In this document: piece by piece, positions 8,261-16,711 of the stretch
Numbering within the stretch: position 1 is the stretch's first letter
Layout: every line of letters begins with the position of its first letter
NCBI GenBank assembly: GCA_947253655.1
Contig: CAMYAE010000005.1
Span: forward strand, 1-64,000
DNA: 64,000 nt
Source of the DNA: an uncultured Bacteroidales bacterium
GTDB taxonomy: Bacteria; Bacteroidota; Bacteroidia; Bacteroidales; UBA932
Direction of reading: 5' to 3'
Translations under genes and position numbers: made by a program
The notes under the pieces: model-generated
Databases searched by the model: none
Told to the model about the DNA's origin: nothing
What the model saw: only the letters and a program-made list of their open reading frames with translations

Positions 8261-9217
8261 ATGACTGTACCGGCAAAATTCAAAGAGTATATCTGGCTTG
8301 TGAACACGATTCGCAAGGCTCGTAGGATTACATTCGCAGAAATCCAGGAAAAATGGTTGGACACAGACATGAGCGAAGGCGCAGAACTTGCCCGCTCTAC
8401 CTTTGCCCGTCATAAGGATGCCATAGAGGACATCTTCGGCATCTATATAGACTGCGACCGTCAGAATGGCTATGAATACTATATAGGTAATGACTACGTT
8501 TTGAGAGAGGATAGTGTTCAGAACTGGATGTTGTCAACACTCTCCGTGAACAATGTTATCAGTGAATCTCTTTCTCTCCAAGACAGAATTTTGTTGCAAG
8601 AGGTTCCATACGAGGGCGAATATCTGAAACTGGTCATTGATGCCATGAAGAAGGGTGTCCGTGTTGCTGTTGATTACAGAAAATATGGAACTGACAGGCC
8701 CAATCATCTTGACTTTGAGCCATATTGTATCAAAATGTTCAAGCAACGCTGGTATGTTCTCGGCCATTTCCATCGTGATGCTACGGAGGAGAAGCCTGAG
8801 TCTGATTACTTTGGTTTGTTCTCTTTCGACCGTATCCAGAATATGACACTTACAGATATCAAGTTCCAAATAGATCCGGATTTTGATGCACAGTCATATT
8901 TCGACGAGTGTTATGGAGTTCTTGTCGGTGACGGAACGAAATCCGAGCGTATTGTCGTCCGTGCATATGGTTATGAAAGGTATTATATCAGGGATTTGCC
9001 TATCCACAAATCCCAACGTGAGATTGGCCAAGGTGAGAACTTCGCCGACTTTGAATTGTATATGCGTCCTACGGTTGATTTGAGCGGCCATCTGTTAAGC
9101 CGTGGCAATCAGATTAAAGTCTTGTCACCGCAGTGGCTGGCTGATGAGCTCCGTGACATGCACTTGGAGGCCGCACTCATGTATGGTCGTGAAGAAAATG
9201 AGCAGGAACAAGAATAA
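8261..9217 (+). CDS. WYL-domain transcriptional regulator
   Basis: The 318-aa protein has an N-terminal winged helix (residues ~5-75, with LVNTIRKARRITFAEIQ and STFARHKDAIED). A WYL domain follows around residues 125-180 (RVAVDYRKYG, HLDFEPYCIKMFKQRWYVLG), then a C-terminal WCX-like domain (SERIVVRAYGYERYYIRDLP). WYL proteins sense nucleic-acid ligands and commonly repress defence operons, as CapW and BrxR do. It is transcribed away from the helicase-nuclease operon across a shared intergenic region, so it is the probable switch for that operon. The ligand is unknown. Confidence 0.9.
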   Translation: MTVPAKFKEYIWLVNTIRKARRITFAEIQEKWLDTDMSEGAELARSTFARHKDAIEDIFGIYIDCDRQNGYEYYIGNDYVLREDSVQNWMLSTLSVNNVISESLSLQDRILLQEVPYEGEYLKLVIDAMKKGVRVAVDYRKYGTDRPNHLDFEPYCIKMFKQRWYVLGHFHRDATEEKPESDYFGLFSFDRIQNMTLTDIKFQIDPDFDAQSYFDECYGVLVGDGTKSERIVVRAYGYERYYIRDLPIHKSQREIGQGENFADFELYMRPTVDLSGHLLSRGNQIKVLSPQWLADELRDMHLEAALMYGREENEQEQE

Positions 9218-9293
9218 TTTTTTGAGCCTGTCCCTCGTATTGAGACAATGTCAAGGTAATTTTACCTCCAAATAACATTAACGTGCAGGTAAT

Positions 9294-9600
9294 ATGGACA
9301 AGAGTAAGGTAATACATTTAGAAAAAGCAAACACCCTGTCGAACTTCCTGACTAAGGAAGAGCGTGAGAACATTGTTTCTTTGAAAATTACCGGTTTCAT
9401 GGGGGCTGATGATTTCTATGGTGTACTTGATGATATGTGTGACTCTTATGGCCAGTTTGATGAAAATGATGACTTGCCTGGAAATAAAAGTCTCGGAAAT
9501 TCCACCGAATGTTAATGTGTTGCATTATTCAGCTCTTGATAGTCGGGATTTAGAACAGCTAATACTGCATTATGGCCTGGGGGAATTTGCTGATTATTAA
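9294..9600 (+). pseudogene. fragment resembling the N-terminus of a leucine-rich-repeat (BspA-like) protein
   Basis: The first 60 codons read VIHLEKANTLSNFLTKEER followed by NIVSLKITG, a pattern common at the start of Bacteroidota leucine-rich-repeat surface proteins but here without a signal peptide. The frame stops at 9515, and a second, shifted frame continues with KVSEIPPNVNVLHYSALDS to a stop at about 9600. The gene seems to be a frameshifted, truncated remnant. The family call is tentative. Confidence 0.3.
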
Positions 9601-9623
9601 GAGATGATGGTTATAAAAAGAAT

Positions 9624-10018
9624 ATGACAATGGGATGGGATGTAGTACAAATAGGATTAAGGCATAATTTGCCGGTCCACGATCCTTTTGCAACCGCAAA
9701 AGAAGTTGCAAGCAGATAACCTGAAAGAGTATGCCCGTTCTTTCCAATATCTTAAAGATACAAGTTGGGTCGAGGAGAATAAAAAAGAGGAATGGAAAAA
9801 GAATGCAAAACATATTAAGTTCCCCTCATATTTTCAAAATCAAATTGACCTGTCAAATGAAGATTTCGTAGAAGTTATATTCGATGATTTCAGCGATATT
9901 GAAAAGTCATGAACAGAGTATTGTGAAGATATTAAAAATAAATATCTTACCATCTACAAATAGAAAGGTTGGAAAGCGATAGAGGAATTATGTAAAAGAG
10001 ATCGTTTGGCTTCCCTGT
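9624..10018 (+). pseudogene. decayed hypothetical gene (frameshift and in-frame stops)
   Basis: A start at 9624 gives MTMGWDVVQIGLRHNLPVHD and ends at a stop at 9717-9719. A second frame (from about 9688) continues with DTSWVEENKKEEWKKNAKH and FPSYFQNQIDLSNEDF, stopping at 9910-9912; after that stop and one more TAG it reads on to 10,018 (KGWKAIEELCKRD). The pieces look like one hypothetical Bacteroidota gene broken by a frameshift and at least two nonsense changes. I do not recognise a function. Confidence 0.35.
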
Positions 10019-10043
10019 AAGGATAATATAAACTAAAATAAAT

Positions 10044-10571
10044 ATGAAAATAGGCAATGAGTATATCTCCTTGGAGATAACATGCAAGCGGTCAACTGAC
10101 TCTGATCCAATAAGTCAGGATACCGTAGAGAAATGTATCAAGATTGCTATGGCAGCCCATGAAGGACAGAGAGATAGAGATGGGAATGCCGTCATCCTTC
10201 ATCCATTGTTAGTAGGCTCTATGGGGGAGACTGATGCAGAAAAGTGTGTCGGCTTTCTCCATGATGTGGTTGAAGATACTGACTGGACTTTTGACGACCT
10301 AAGAAACGAGGATGTCCCAGAAGAAGTTATCAAAGCATTAGAGTTATGTACGCACAAGGATGACCGGAATTATTATGATTATGTGCAGAATATCATTGAC
10401 TCTGGAAACATTACCGCTATTAATGTAAAACGAAATGATCTTTGCCACAACATTGCCAGAGGTAAGGCGTTCGGTTACCCGGATTTGGTGGCAAAACATG
10501 AGAAAGCATTACAGATGATTGAAGGTTATTTGAAAAATAAAGATTCTTTTTACTGTTGTACCACGAAATGA
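10044..10571 (+). CDS. HD-domain protein resembling small alarmone hydrolases (MESH1-like)
   Basis: The 175-aa protein has the layout of the (p)ppGpp hydrolase domain of RelA/SpoT enzymes: MAAHEGQRDRDGNAVILHP, then CVGFLHDVVEDTDWTFDDL with the HD pair and the ED pair, then NVKRNDLCHN. All expected metal and catalytic residues appear present. There is no synthetase, TGS or ACT domain, so it is a stand-alone hydrolase. In an island it could lower alarmone levels or neutralise a toxic small alarmone synthetase, though no such toxin is next to it. A full-length housekeeping RSH is present at 54,149-56,374. Confidence 0.75.
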   Translation: MKIGNEYISLEITCKRSTDSDPISQDTVEKCIKIAMAAHEGQRDRDGNAVILHPLLVGSMGETDAEKCVGFLHDVVEDTDWTFDDLRNEDVPEEVIKALELCTHKDDRNYYDYVQNIIDSGNITAINVKRNDLCHNIARGKAFGYPDLVAKHEKALQMIEGYLKNKDSFYCCTTK

Positions 10572-10631
10572 GACAACATGTCTGTATCTTTCCATAAGTA
10601 ATTGAAGTCAAACCCTCAAAAAGGATTAGTT

Positions 10632-10991
10632 ATGAAGGCAAAGAAGTTATTTTTCAAAGAGTGTCATCTCGCCGGTCGACAGTATCATGATGTGGATGAG
10701 GTTTGGGAAGATTTGCATGTGGGAACCTGTTTGGAATTACAGCGTGACTTTGACAACAGATATGACATGAATGCCGTTGCAGTAGTTTACAACACGATTG
10801 ACGAAGATACAGGCAAGTCGGAGGAATACCTGCTTGGCTATATCCCCTGTGATGAGAATGAGACAATCGCTCAACTTCTTGAAATGGGGTGGAAGAATAT
10901 CTTTGAGTGTCGCATTAGCAAAATAAACCCTGACGCACACTATGAGAATCAGATCCGTCTGACCATACGAATTGTCAGGAATGATAAGTAG
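10632..10991 (+). CDS. HIRAN-domain protein
   Basis: The 119-aa protein reads FFKECHLAGRQYHDVDEVWE, then LQRDFDNRYDMNAVAVVY and EEYLLGYIPCDEN, which is the HIRAN fold pattern (blocked or free 3' DNA-end binding, as in HLTF and in bacterial helicase-associated proteins). I chose the ATG at 10,632 rather than an upstream TTG at 10,602. It sits 60 bp after the HD-domain gene on the same strand, so the two may be co-transcribed. A stand-alone HIRAN module suggests an accessory DNA-end sensor. Confidence 0.75.
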   Translation: MKAKKLFFKECHLAGRQYHDVDEVWEDLHVGTCLELQRDFDNRYDMNAVAVVYNTIDEDTGKSEEYLLGYIPCDENETIAQLLEMGWKNIFECRISKINPDAHYENQIRLTIRIVRNDK

Positions 10992-11391
10992 TATAATAGG
11001 ACTATGAGGCGTAACAGTGCAAGCTGGGAGTACAGTGAACTGAAATGACAGCTACTAAGGATAAGTAGAAATACTTTCGCCATGAATGTCAGTTAAATGC
11101 ATATTATAACGGTCATTAAAGTTAAGTCGTGGAGTCATATCCTTTTCCTTTTGGCGAGCAGAATAGTTCTTTGATATGAGTGTATGAGTAAAAATCTGCC
11201 TCTATATTACGAATATCATATTGCTTGTAGAGAGGTGTATATAGCACATACAAACAAAATTATGACATTTAGTCTTTGGAGTTTCTGCTTAAAAGGGTTA
11301 TGTGCAGAGTTAATTATTCAATGATGTACATTTTCTATATACAACACATCATTAAATAAATAAAAAGTCTTATCTTTGCATATTATATGAT
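10992..11391. promoter_or_regulatory. 400-bp gap with the hipB promoter/operator
   Basis: No gene was found in the first 300 bp. Near the end, AATGATGT (11,320-11,327) and ACATCATT (11,346-11,353) form an inverted repeat with an 18-bp spacer. A Bacteroidota -7 box TATCTTTG lies at 11,371-11,378, 23 bp before the second hipB ATG. The repeat is well placed as an operator for HipB autorepression. Confidence 0.5.
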
Positions 11392-11721
11392 ATGTTGACT
11401 ATGGCGAAGAATACAATGGCTACTAAGTTGCCTCGGAAATTGGAGCAGAAGATGCAGATTGTAGGCGAGCAGATTAAGTTGGCTCGCTTGCGTAGAAATT
11501 TGAGTGTGGCTCAGGTGGCAGAACGGGCTACCTGTTCGCCGCTTACTGTGTCTCGTATTGAAAAAGGTATTCCTACTGTCGCGATAGGAATCTATTTGCG
11601 TGTATTGTATGCTTTGCAGCTCGAAGATGATATTTTATTGCTTGCCAAAGAAGATGAAATGGGTAGGGCGTTACAGGATTTGAGTTTGAAAACAAGAGAA
11701 CGAGCATCAAAAAAAGAATAG
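11392..11721 (+). CDS. hipB: HipB-like XRE-family antitoxin/repressor
   Basis: The 109-aa protein carries an XRE helix-turn-helix at residues ~27-80 (KLARLRRNLSVAQVAERATC, then SPLTVSRIEKG). It is followed 3 bp later by a hipA gene, the standard hipBA arrangement in which HipB neutralises HipA and represses the operon. Two ATG starts are possible, 11,392 and 11,401; the second leaves a more realistic leader after the -7 box at 11,371. The gene itself looks intact. Confidence 0.85.
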   Translation: MLTMAKNTMATKLPRKLEQKMQIVGEQIKLARLRRNLSVAQVAERATCSPLTVSRIEKGIPTVAIGIYLRVLYALQLEDDILLLAKEDEMGRALQDLSLKTRERASKKE

Positions 11722-11724
11722 GCT

Positions 11725-13008
11725 ATGAGAGGGTTGTATGTATATGCCGATTTCGATTGGCTCAAAGAAGTGGAACTCATAGGCGAATTGGGCTATGAGT
11801 CTCTTCGAGGTGCAGACAGCTATAGCTTTACGTTCAATAATGAATGGTTAGGACAACACGGTGATCTGTTTTTGAGTGATGATTTGAACAATTATCCGGG
11901 ACAGCAATACACACAGCCTGACAAGGACATATTCGGATGCTTTTCCGATGCCTTGCCGGATCGTTGGGGACGTACTTTGTTGTTAAGACGAGAACAAATC
12001 GCGGCATAGGAAGAAAATAGGCCGGTACGGAGATTGTCGTCTTTCGATTTCTTAACCGGTATCGATGATTTCTTTCGGATGGGCGGGTTCCGTTTCAAGG
12101 AAGACCCTGATGACAAATTTATCAATGTAAGTGAATCACTGAAAATCCCCCCTCTGACAGATATCCGGGAGTTGATTGTTGCCAGTGCAGAGATTGAGAA
12201 AAGCGAAGAAAACAATATGCTCCCTGACAGGAAATGGATTGCACAGCTTGTGCAACCCGGAACATCATTGGGCGGTGCAAGACCTAAAGCAAATGTGATA
12301 GATGTAGATAAGACTCTTTATGTAGCCAAGTTCCCGTCTCGTCAGGATGATTATGATGTAGGACTTTGGGAGCATTTCAGCCACGTACTATCTATAAAAG
12401 CAGGAATAAATGCAGCTAAAACCAAAGTGCTGGCGGCAGGAGAAAAATATCATACACTGCTATCGCAACGCTTCGACAGAACTCAAGAAGGAAAACTTAT
12501 TCATTTTGCATCTGCTATGACCCTATTGGGGTTGAGTGATGGAGATAATGCAGCAAGTGGGCATGGCTATTTGGACATTGTTGATTTTATAATTCGGAAC
12601 TGCACAGATGTCGAGAAAAATCTGCAGGAACTCTACCGCCGTGTAGCCTTCAATATCTGTATAGGCAATAGTGACGACCATTTCCGGAATCATGGTTTTC
12701 TTTTAAAGGCAAAGGGATGGACATTGTCTCCTGCATACGACATGAATCCCACTCTTAATGAGTATCAAAGCCTGCTAATCTCTTCTACTTCCAACAAGGC
12801 AGATTTAAGTATCTTATTGGATGCTTGTGAGGAGTATATGCTCAACAGGAATAAGGCAGAGAAAATTGTATCAGAGGTGGTTGAAGCAGTGAAAGGATGG
12901 CGAGAATTGGCAACGCGATTAGGAATCTCCAAGAGAGAAATGGATATGTTTGCCGGAGTGTTGGATAGACGATATGATAGTATGTTTAATTTCTCAATTC
13001 AAATTTGA
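11725..13008 (+). pseudogene. hipA: HipA-like serine/threonine kinase toxin, interrupted by an in-frame TAG
   Basis: The frame runs from 11,725 to 13,008 (~427 codons) and is broken only by TAG at 12,007-12,009. Upstream is the HipA N-terminal domain (DIFGCFSDALPDRWGR). Downstream are the HipA kinase motifs: PGTSLGGARPKANVI (P-loop), NICIGNSDDHFRNHG (catalytic loop) and LSPAYDMNP (metal site). HipA toxins phosphorylate targets such as glutamyl-tRNA synthetase. The single nonsense change probably inactivates it, although a downstream TTG at 12,034 could start a protein lacking the N-terminal lobe. Readthrough is possible but not supported. Confidence 0.8.
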
Positions 13009-13024
13009 CAAGGAGGAAATAACT

Positions 13025-13558
13025 ATGAGTAGGGGATGTATTGATAGGAGCATATACGCAATGCGTGAGATTGCTGATACTATTTAGCATGATATTGCGG
13101 GGGTTTTACAACCAAAGCCGGAGAAAGTTCAAGAGGACTATTGGACTATTTACGAGAAAGATTGCTTTGGCTCATATCATTGTTATAAGGACTACATGAT
13201 TTTTGTGAACTATGAAGATGCAGAATCTCTTCTTCTAAGAGATAAAACCATTGTCAAGGCAGAACAAAAATTCACAGATCGACGATTCTTTGATGATGGG
13301 GTGATTTTCCAATCGAAAAAGCGATATAGGTCCGACACTCCTTATGGTGAACAAATGTCAGTATTACACGCAATCCATCATTGTCATTATGACCATTATC
13401 CCTATGAAGCTTAAGTATTGGAACAGTCAGAAGTGACTATAGATGCAAAGAAGGAGGCATATCGGCAAATTCGTATTGCAGAGATATACGCTGAGCGAGT
13501 TGATTGGACGATGAGTGGCGATGATAGCGAAGATTGCTTCCGTGAACGAATCAAGTAA
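13025..13558 (+). pseudogene. hypothetical gene with two in-frame stops
   Basis: A single frame from ATG 13,025 to TAA 13,556-13,558 would encode ~177 residues but holds TAG at 13,085-13,087 and TAA at 13,412-13,414. The middle part reads DYWTIYEKDCFGSYHCYKDY and RRFFDDGVIFQSKKRYRSD. No family is recognised. The otherwise clean frame suggests recent inactivation by point mutations. Confidence 0.35.
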
Positions 13559-13565
13559 GATAGAT

Positions 13566-13611
13566 ATTCCGGCGGATAGTCGGCCACCGATTCCGGTGAT
13601 ACTCGGCCACC
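13566..13611. repeat. IS21-type terminal repeats
   Basis: Two near-identical direct repeats, 13,566-13,588 and 13,590-13,611, both run ATTCCGG...CTCGGCCACC or GTCGGCCACC. Multiple repeats like these mark the ends of IS21-family elements, and an istB fragment lies immediately inside. Confidence 0.6.
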
Positions 13612-13632
13612 TGAGTTAGATTTGCAAAGATA

Positions 13633-13880
13633 TCAATATTTCTTTCTCATGCTATCTCCCTTAAGCTCGAAGCGTAGTGATTTGTGTACGATTCTGTCCA
13701 GACAGGCCTCTGCAAGCATCTCGCTGCTGAAGACTCCGTACCAGTCGGCGACTGCCAGCTGGCTGGACAGGATCAGCGATTTTCTGTGATACCTGTCATC
13801 GATGATCTGCTCGAAGTCGTTCTGCTGCTGCCTTTCGAGACACTTCATCCCGAAGTCATCTATTATGAGCAGGTCCGGGG
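13633..13880 (-). pseudogene. istB: IstB helper ATPase of an IS21-family element, C-terminal fragment
   Basis: The readable part gives DLLIIDDFGMKCLERQQQND, then RYHRKSLILSSQLAVADWYG and ACLDRIVHKSLRFEL, the Walker B region and C-terminus of IstB. The N-terminal Walker A part and the istA transposase are missing. The left end of the element is intact at the terminal repeats; the right side is cut at about 13,880, where a coupling-protein fragment begins. Confidence 0.75.
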
Positions 13881-14056
13881 ATATTGACCGAATACTTGTT
13901 CTCCTGCAACTCCTGGCACTGCTCAAGGCTCTCGTTTTCAAAATTGAAACGGCCTTTCAATGATCCCTCTTTGAGGAACTTGGATATGTTGTCAAGGGCA
14001 ATGTGTACAAGTATTACACCGATTATTGAGGCAAGCATATAAAGCCAGATGTTCAA
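13881..14056 (-). pseudogene. VirD4/TraG-type conjugative coupling protein fragment
   Basis: The sequence gives a hydrophobic helix (NIWLYMLASIIGVILVHIA) followed by FNFENESLEQCQELQENKYS and VNIP, which matches the stretch just before the Walker A region of Bacteroidota mobilisation coupling proteins. Both ends are missing: IS21 lies on one side and IS256 on the other. It records a lost conjugative or mobilisable element. Confidence 0.5.
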
Positions 14057-14059
14057 TCG

Positions 14060-14660
14060 GATACTGTTTCAAAAAGTGTGTCTGAGAAGAGCTAAAAAAG
14101 AAAGTCTACGGATTTCTTTGTGTTTGTAAACACAAAACAAGAACTCTAAAAAAACGTAGACTTATGTATTTCACAAAGGAACAACTTTCCGAGGTATTAT
14201 GCAAGCATGCGGAAAGAGAAAATGGTATCCAGGACCTGCTGGAGATAATGATTGAGAGTATGCTGGTCGCTGAAAGGTCCGAATACCTGCGAGAGGATGC
14301 ATTGCCTGGTAATAAGAGAAACGGGTACAGAATGGGTCACACCTACGGTCAGGGACGGGCTCTTATATTCCGTATACCCCGATATAGGTATGGCAACTTT
14401 CATCCTCAGATACTGGCTGTCCTGCACAATCAGGAGGACGAATGCGAGTGCTTGGCCGGCACCCTGTATGGCAAGGGCCTGACTCAGGAGCAGGTTGGCG
14501 AGGTGTTCAACGACATCTATGGGGAACACTACGGCAAGGCAAGCATTTTGAGGATGCCGGATTACCTTCGGAAAGATGTCCAGGAGTGGCTGGGCCGCAG
14601 TTTGGACGCTTACTCTCCGAATCCTGTTCATAGATTGTGTGCACATCAAGACACACCGCA
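14060..14660 (+). mobile_element. IS256-family element, truncated (left copy)
   Basis: It begins with the terminal inverted repeat GATACTGTTTCAAAAAGTGT at 14,060. Inside is the first half of a Mutator/IS256 transposase from ATG 14,164, with AGTLYGKGLTQEQVGEVFND and HYGKASILRMPDYLRKDVQE. The open frame continues to 14,709 only because it runs into unrelated antisense sequence after about 14,660. The catalytic second half and the right end are missing, so it cannot move by itself. A more decayed inverted copy lies at 23,477-24,135. Confidence 0.85.
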
Positions 14661-14946
14661 AACAATAATCTATGAAAGGGAATTTTTCTTTTATATGTCT
14701 GTTGAGTGAAAGCATAAATTCGCTTGGTTCATACAAAAAATCATATTTCAAATCTTCATTTAATTTGTATTTCCCGTATGAAACTCTGATGATTTTGTTC
14801 TCTGCAAGCATCCTATTCAAAAGCACAACAAGAGAACCTTCTGATATGTTTTTCATACCAGAACGCACCGCATTCAGCAGGTCTTTTCTTGTGAATAGCC
14901 CGTTCTGTTTCCGAGCAATATCTATTATTTGATTTACAGTTGTCAT
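14661..14946 (-). pseudogene. AbiEi-like winged-helix protein, N-terminal fragment
   Basis: Read leftward from ATG 14,946, the protein starts MTTVNQIIDIARKQNGLFTR, then ISEGSLVVLLNRMLAENKII and YGKYKLNEDLKYDF, ending FPFIDYC where IS256 sequence cuts in. This resembles the N-terminal winged helix of type IV (AbiEi-like) antitoxin or DUF6577-type proteins. The long frame to 14,197 is a chimera with antisense transposase sequence. No toxin partner is present. Confidence 0.45.
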
Positions 14947-15257
14947 TGTTGTTCTTGAATTATACTTTATCCTGTTTTACAATTCCTACTACCTTGCTAT
15001 TTTACCTATTTATATTATCACAATATTGTGAACTTATTCAGCAGTACGTATGCTTACCTTGATTCGCCCTGGGAAGCAACCTTCGAGCAGCTTCCTGCGT
15101 ATGTCACAGCAGATCTCCCAGTCCCGCGAGGCGGAAACCAATCCCATCAGGACTGCTTCGGTATGGGAGTGTGCCACCTTGATAGAAAGATATTTACGAT
15201 GAATCGCCGTGTAGCAGTATTCTGGGATACCGGCCGATAGCCTTTAGCCTTAGGGAA
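14947..15257. other. stretch without a recognisable gene
   Basis: A 70-codon open frame on the plus strand (15,028-15,240) is visible, but its protein resembles nothing I know and has no good ribosome-binding site. The base composition and surrounding fossils suggest decayed mobile-element DNA. Confidence 0.4.
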
Positions 15258-15718
15258 GATGAGTGGCAGCACCACGGGTAAGATTTCCGGAGCAAACCTC
15301 TTCACCTGTCTGAACTACTGGATTGTCGCCTGCGATGGCTCTCCGGAGACCAACCCGCCCACTCTCGTGTGTCGAGAACCCTTCCTCTGCCACCATTGTG
15401 TGCCATTGCAACGTCTTAACCTTCAAGCTTGACCAAGCTATCGCTGATATAAGCGGTATCTTCCTAGGCATCGAGGCTTCCGAAAGTCAGTCCAATGGTG
15501 TGAGCCGTGCCCACAGCAAGTCCGCACAGATCAAGATGGTCGAAGTTTCCGAAGCCACCGCAATCGTCCTCTCCTTGCCGACAACATTGCCAAAAAAGGC
15601 ATGCCCAGCACTACGCTGCTCCGAAGATTTTCTTCCGCTACTACTACGTCAACTACTCCACCTGTGAGAAGTCAGGCATTATGCTGGCGGAGACCACCTG
15701 GACCGCTGGTGAATAGAT
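15258..15718 (+). pseudogene. decayed copy of the protein family at 20,613-21,206
   Basis: In shifting frames it reads GKISGANLFTCLNYWIVACD, then IEASESQSNGVSRAHSKSA, then YYYVNYSTCEKSGIMLAETT. Each piece matches in order the opposite-strand gene near 20.6-21.1 kb (SKISGANLIMRLNYWVVYCG, VIEASEPQGNGITRAYGKAA, FFVNTATGEKSGEILAQ). Several frameshifts and stops show it is dead. Function unknown. Confidence 0.6.
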
Positions 15719-15792
15719 CAAATCTATGTAGTTCTCCCGGAAATTCTAAACCAATCCCTTTGCAGCTTTAGCGATTACAGAGTGATTCATTT

Positions 15793-15820
15793 ATCATTTT
15801 CGTGACCTCACGAAAATGAT
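15793..15820. repeat. 28-bp palindrome downstream of dinD
   Basis: The arms ATCATTTTCGTGA and TCACGAAAATGAT (13 bp each) flank a 2-bp centre. The repeat lies 24 bp after the dinD stop codon and is the same, except for one centre base, as a segment inside dinD at 16,479-16,506. It could act as a hairpin at the end of the dinD transcript, but has no clear U-tract. It could also be a remnant of another dinD copy. Confidence 0.7.
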
Positions 15821-15844
15821 CCAAATGCTCTTAAGTGAGTTGTT

Positions 15845-16711
15845 TTACCTATTTTTCGGAAGCTTTGCAGAAGCCTTCTCAATCTTCTTCTGTTCTGAGG
15901 CGACTCGACGTTCTAATTTTTTAATATCCTCGGCGGGCGGTAATTCTTCCGGACGAATACCTCGTTGGCCTAACATATCACGCACACTTTTATTATTTTG
16001 CATGTGTTCACGAGTAATGGTTGGCTCACCATATAGATTCTTCCCCTTGACATTATAATTAGTCATCTCTGTTGCCAGGTTTTTGGCTGCTATGGTCAGG
16101 GTAGGGAGAAAGTCAGCCAAAGGCCGATTATCTTTGACACCGAGACGTTTTTTCATATCCTCGGTAGTATGTCCACCAAATAGAACTGCATCACCCTTCG
16201 AACGAATTCTGCCAAATCCCTTATCATCGACTCCTCGCTCATAGATATGTTGAGATAGTTGCTTCTCAGACGCACGAAGTCTATCCCGAGATTCAAGGCG
16301 TGCAATGTAGTTAAGGCGTTCTTCAATTAATTCAGCTTTACGTGTCTGAACAGCAAAATAACTTTGTGCAAAGGCTATCTCTTCTTTCTTTGGATCGCCA
16401 TTCTGAGCAATCAAGTAACATGCAAATCTTGTTAGCATGTAATCCTTGATGTCACGTTCCGCTCCTTTGGCAAGGGTTATCATTTTCGTGACTTCACGAA
16501 AATGATCGTCAACATTGATTCCCTGAGTATTACATGACTCAACAGCTCTATTGATGGCTGTCTGGAAATTCTCCCATCTGGCATACCCGAGAACCTTTTG
16601 AAGATCTCTTGCAAACCAAACTTCGACTTGTTCATTTCCGTTGTCGCTTTCAATGTATGTGGCAATACTATCAAAAGCAGATTTGTATTGAATGATAATC
16701 TTTTTATCCAT
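15845..16711 (-). CDS. dinD: DNA damage-inducible protein D (DinD)
   Basis: DinD of E. coli is an SOS-induced protein that modulates RecA filaments. This 288-aa copy has the BRO-N-like opening (VEVWFARDLQKVLGYARWEN), then DDHFREVTKMITLAKGAERD, YMLTRFACYLIAQNGD and the C-terminal KKRLGVKDNRPLADFLP. Length matches the family. It looks intact among pseudogenes. The DHFREVTKMI codons form a 28-bp palindrome (16,479-16,506) repeated after the stop codon. Confidence 0.92.
   Translation of the reverse strand: MDKKIIIQYKSAFDSIATYIESDNGNEQVEVWFARDLQKVLGYARWENFQTAINRAVESCNTQGINVDDHFREVTKMITLAKGAERDIKDYMLTRFACYLIAQNGDPKKEEIAFAQSYFAVQTRKAELIEERLNYIARLESRDRLRASEKQLSQHIYERGVDDKGFGRIRSKGDAVLFGGHTTEDMKKRLGVKDNRPLADFLPTLTIAAKNLATEMTNYNVKGKNLYGEPTITREHMQNNKSVRDMLGQRGIRPEELPPAEDIKKLERRVASEQKKIEKASAKLPKNR
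16479..16506. repeat. palindrome within dinD, second copy of the 28-bp repeat
   Basis: It has the same 13-bp arms as the copy at 15,793-15,820, with CT instead of CC at the centre. Here it encodes DHFREVTKMI, a conserved DinD motif, on the minus strand. Confidence 0.7.

Noticed and set aside
11725..13558. Reassigned stop codons (TAG/TAA read as glutamine)
   Set aside because: The core genes in the same window end normally with TAG and TAA, and the affected genes lie among other decayed sequences with frameshifts, so nonsense mutation is simpler.
14197..14946. A 249-codon open frame on the minus strand
   Set aside because: Only its first ~95 codons look like a real winged-helix protein; the rest is antisense of IS256 transposase. 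It is a chimera made by the insertion, so only the fragment is annotated.
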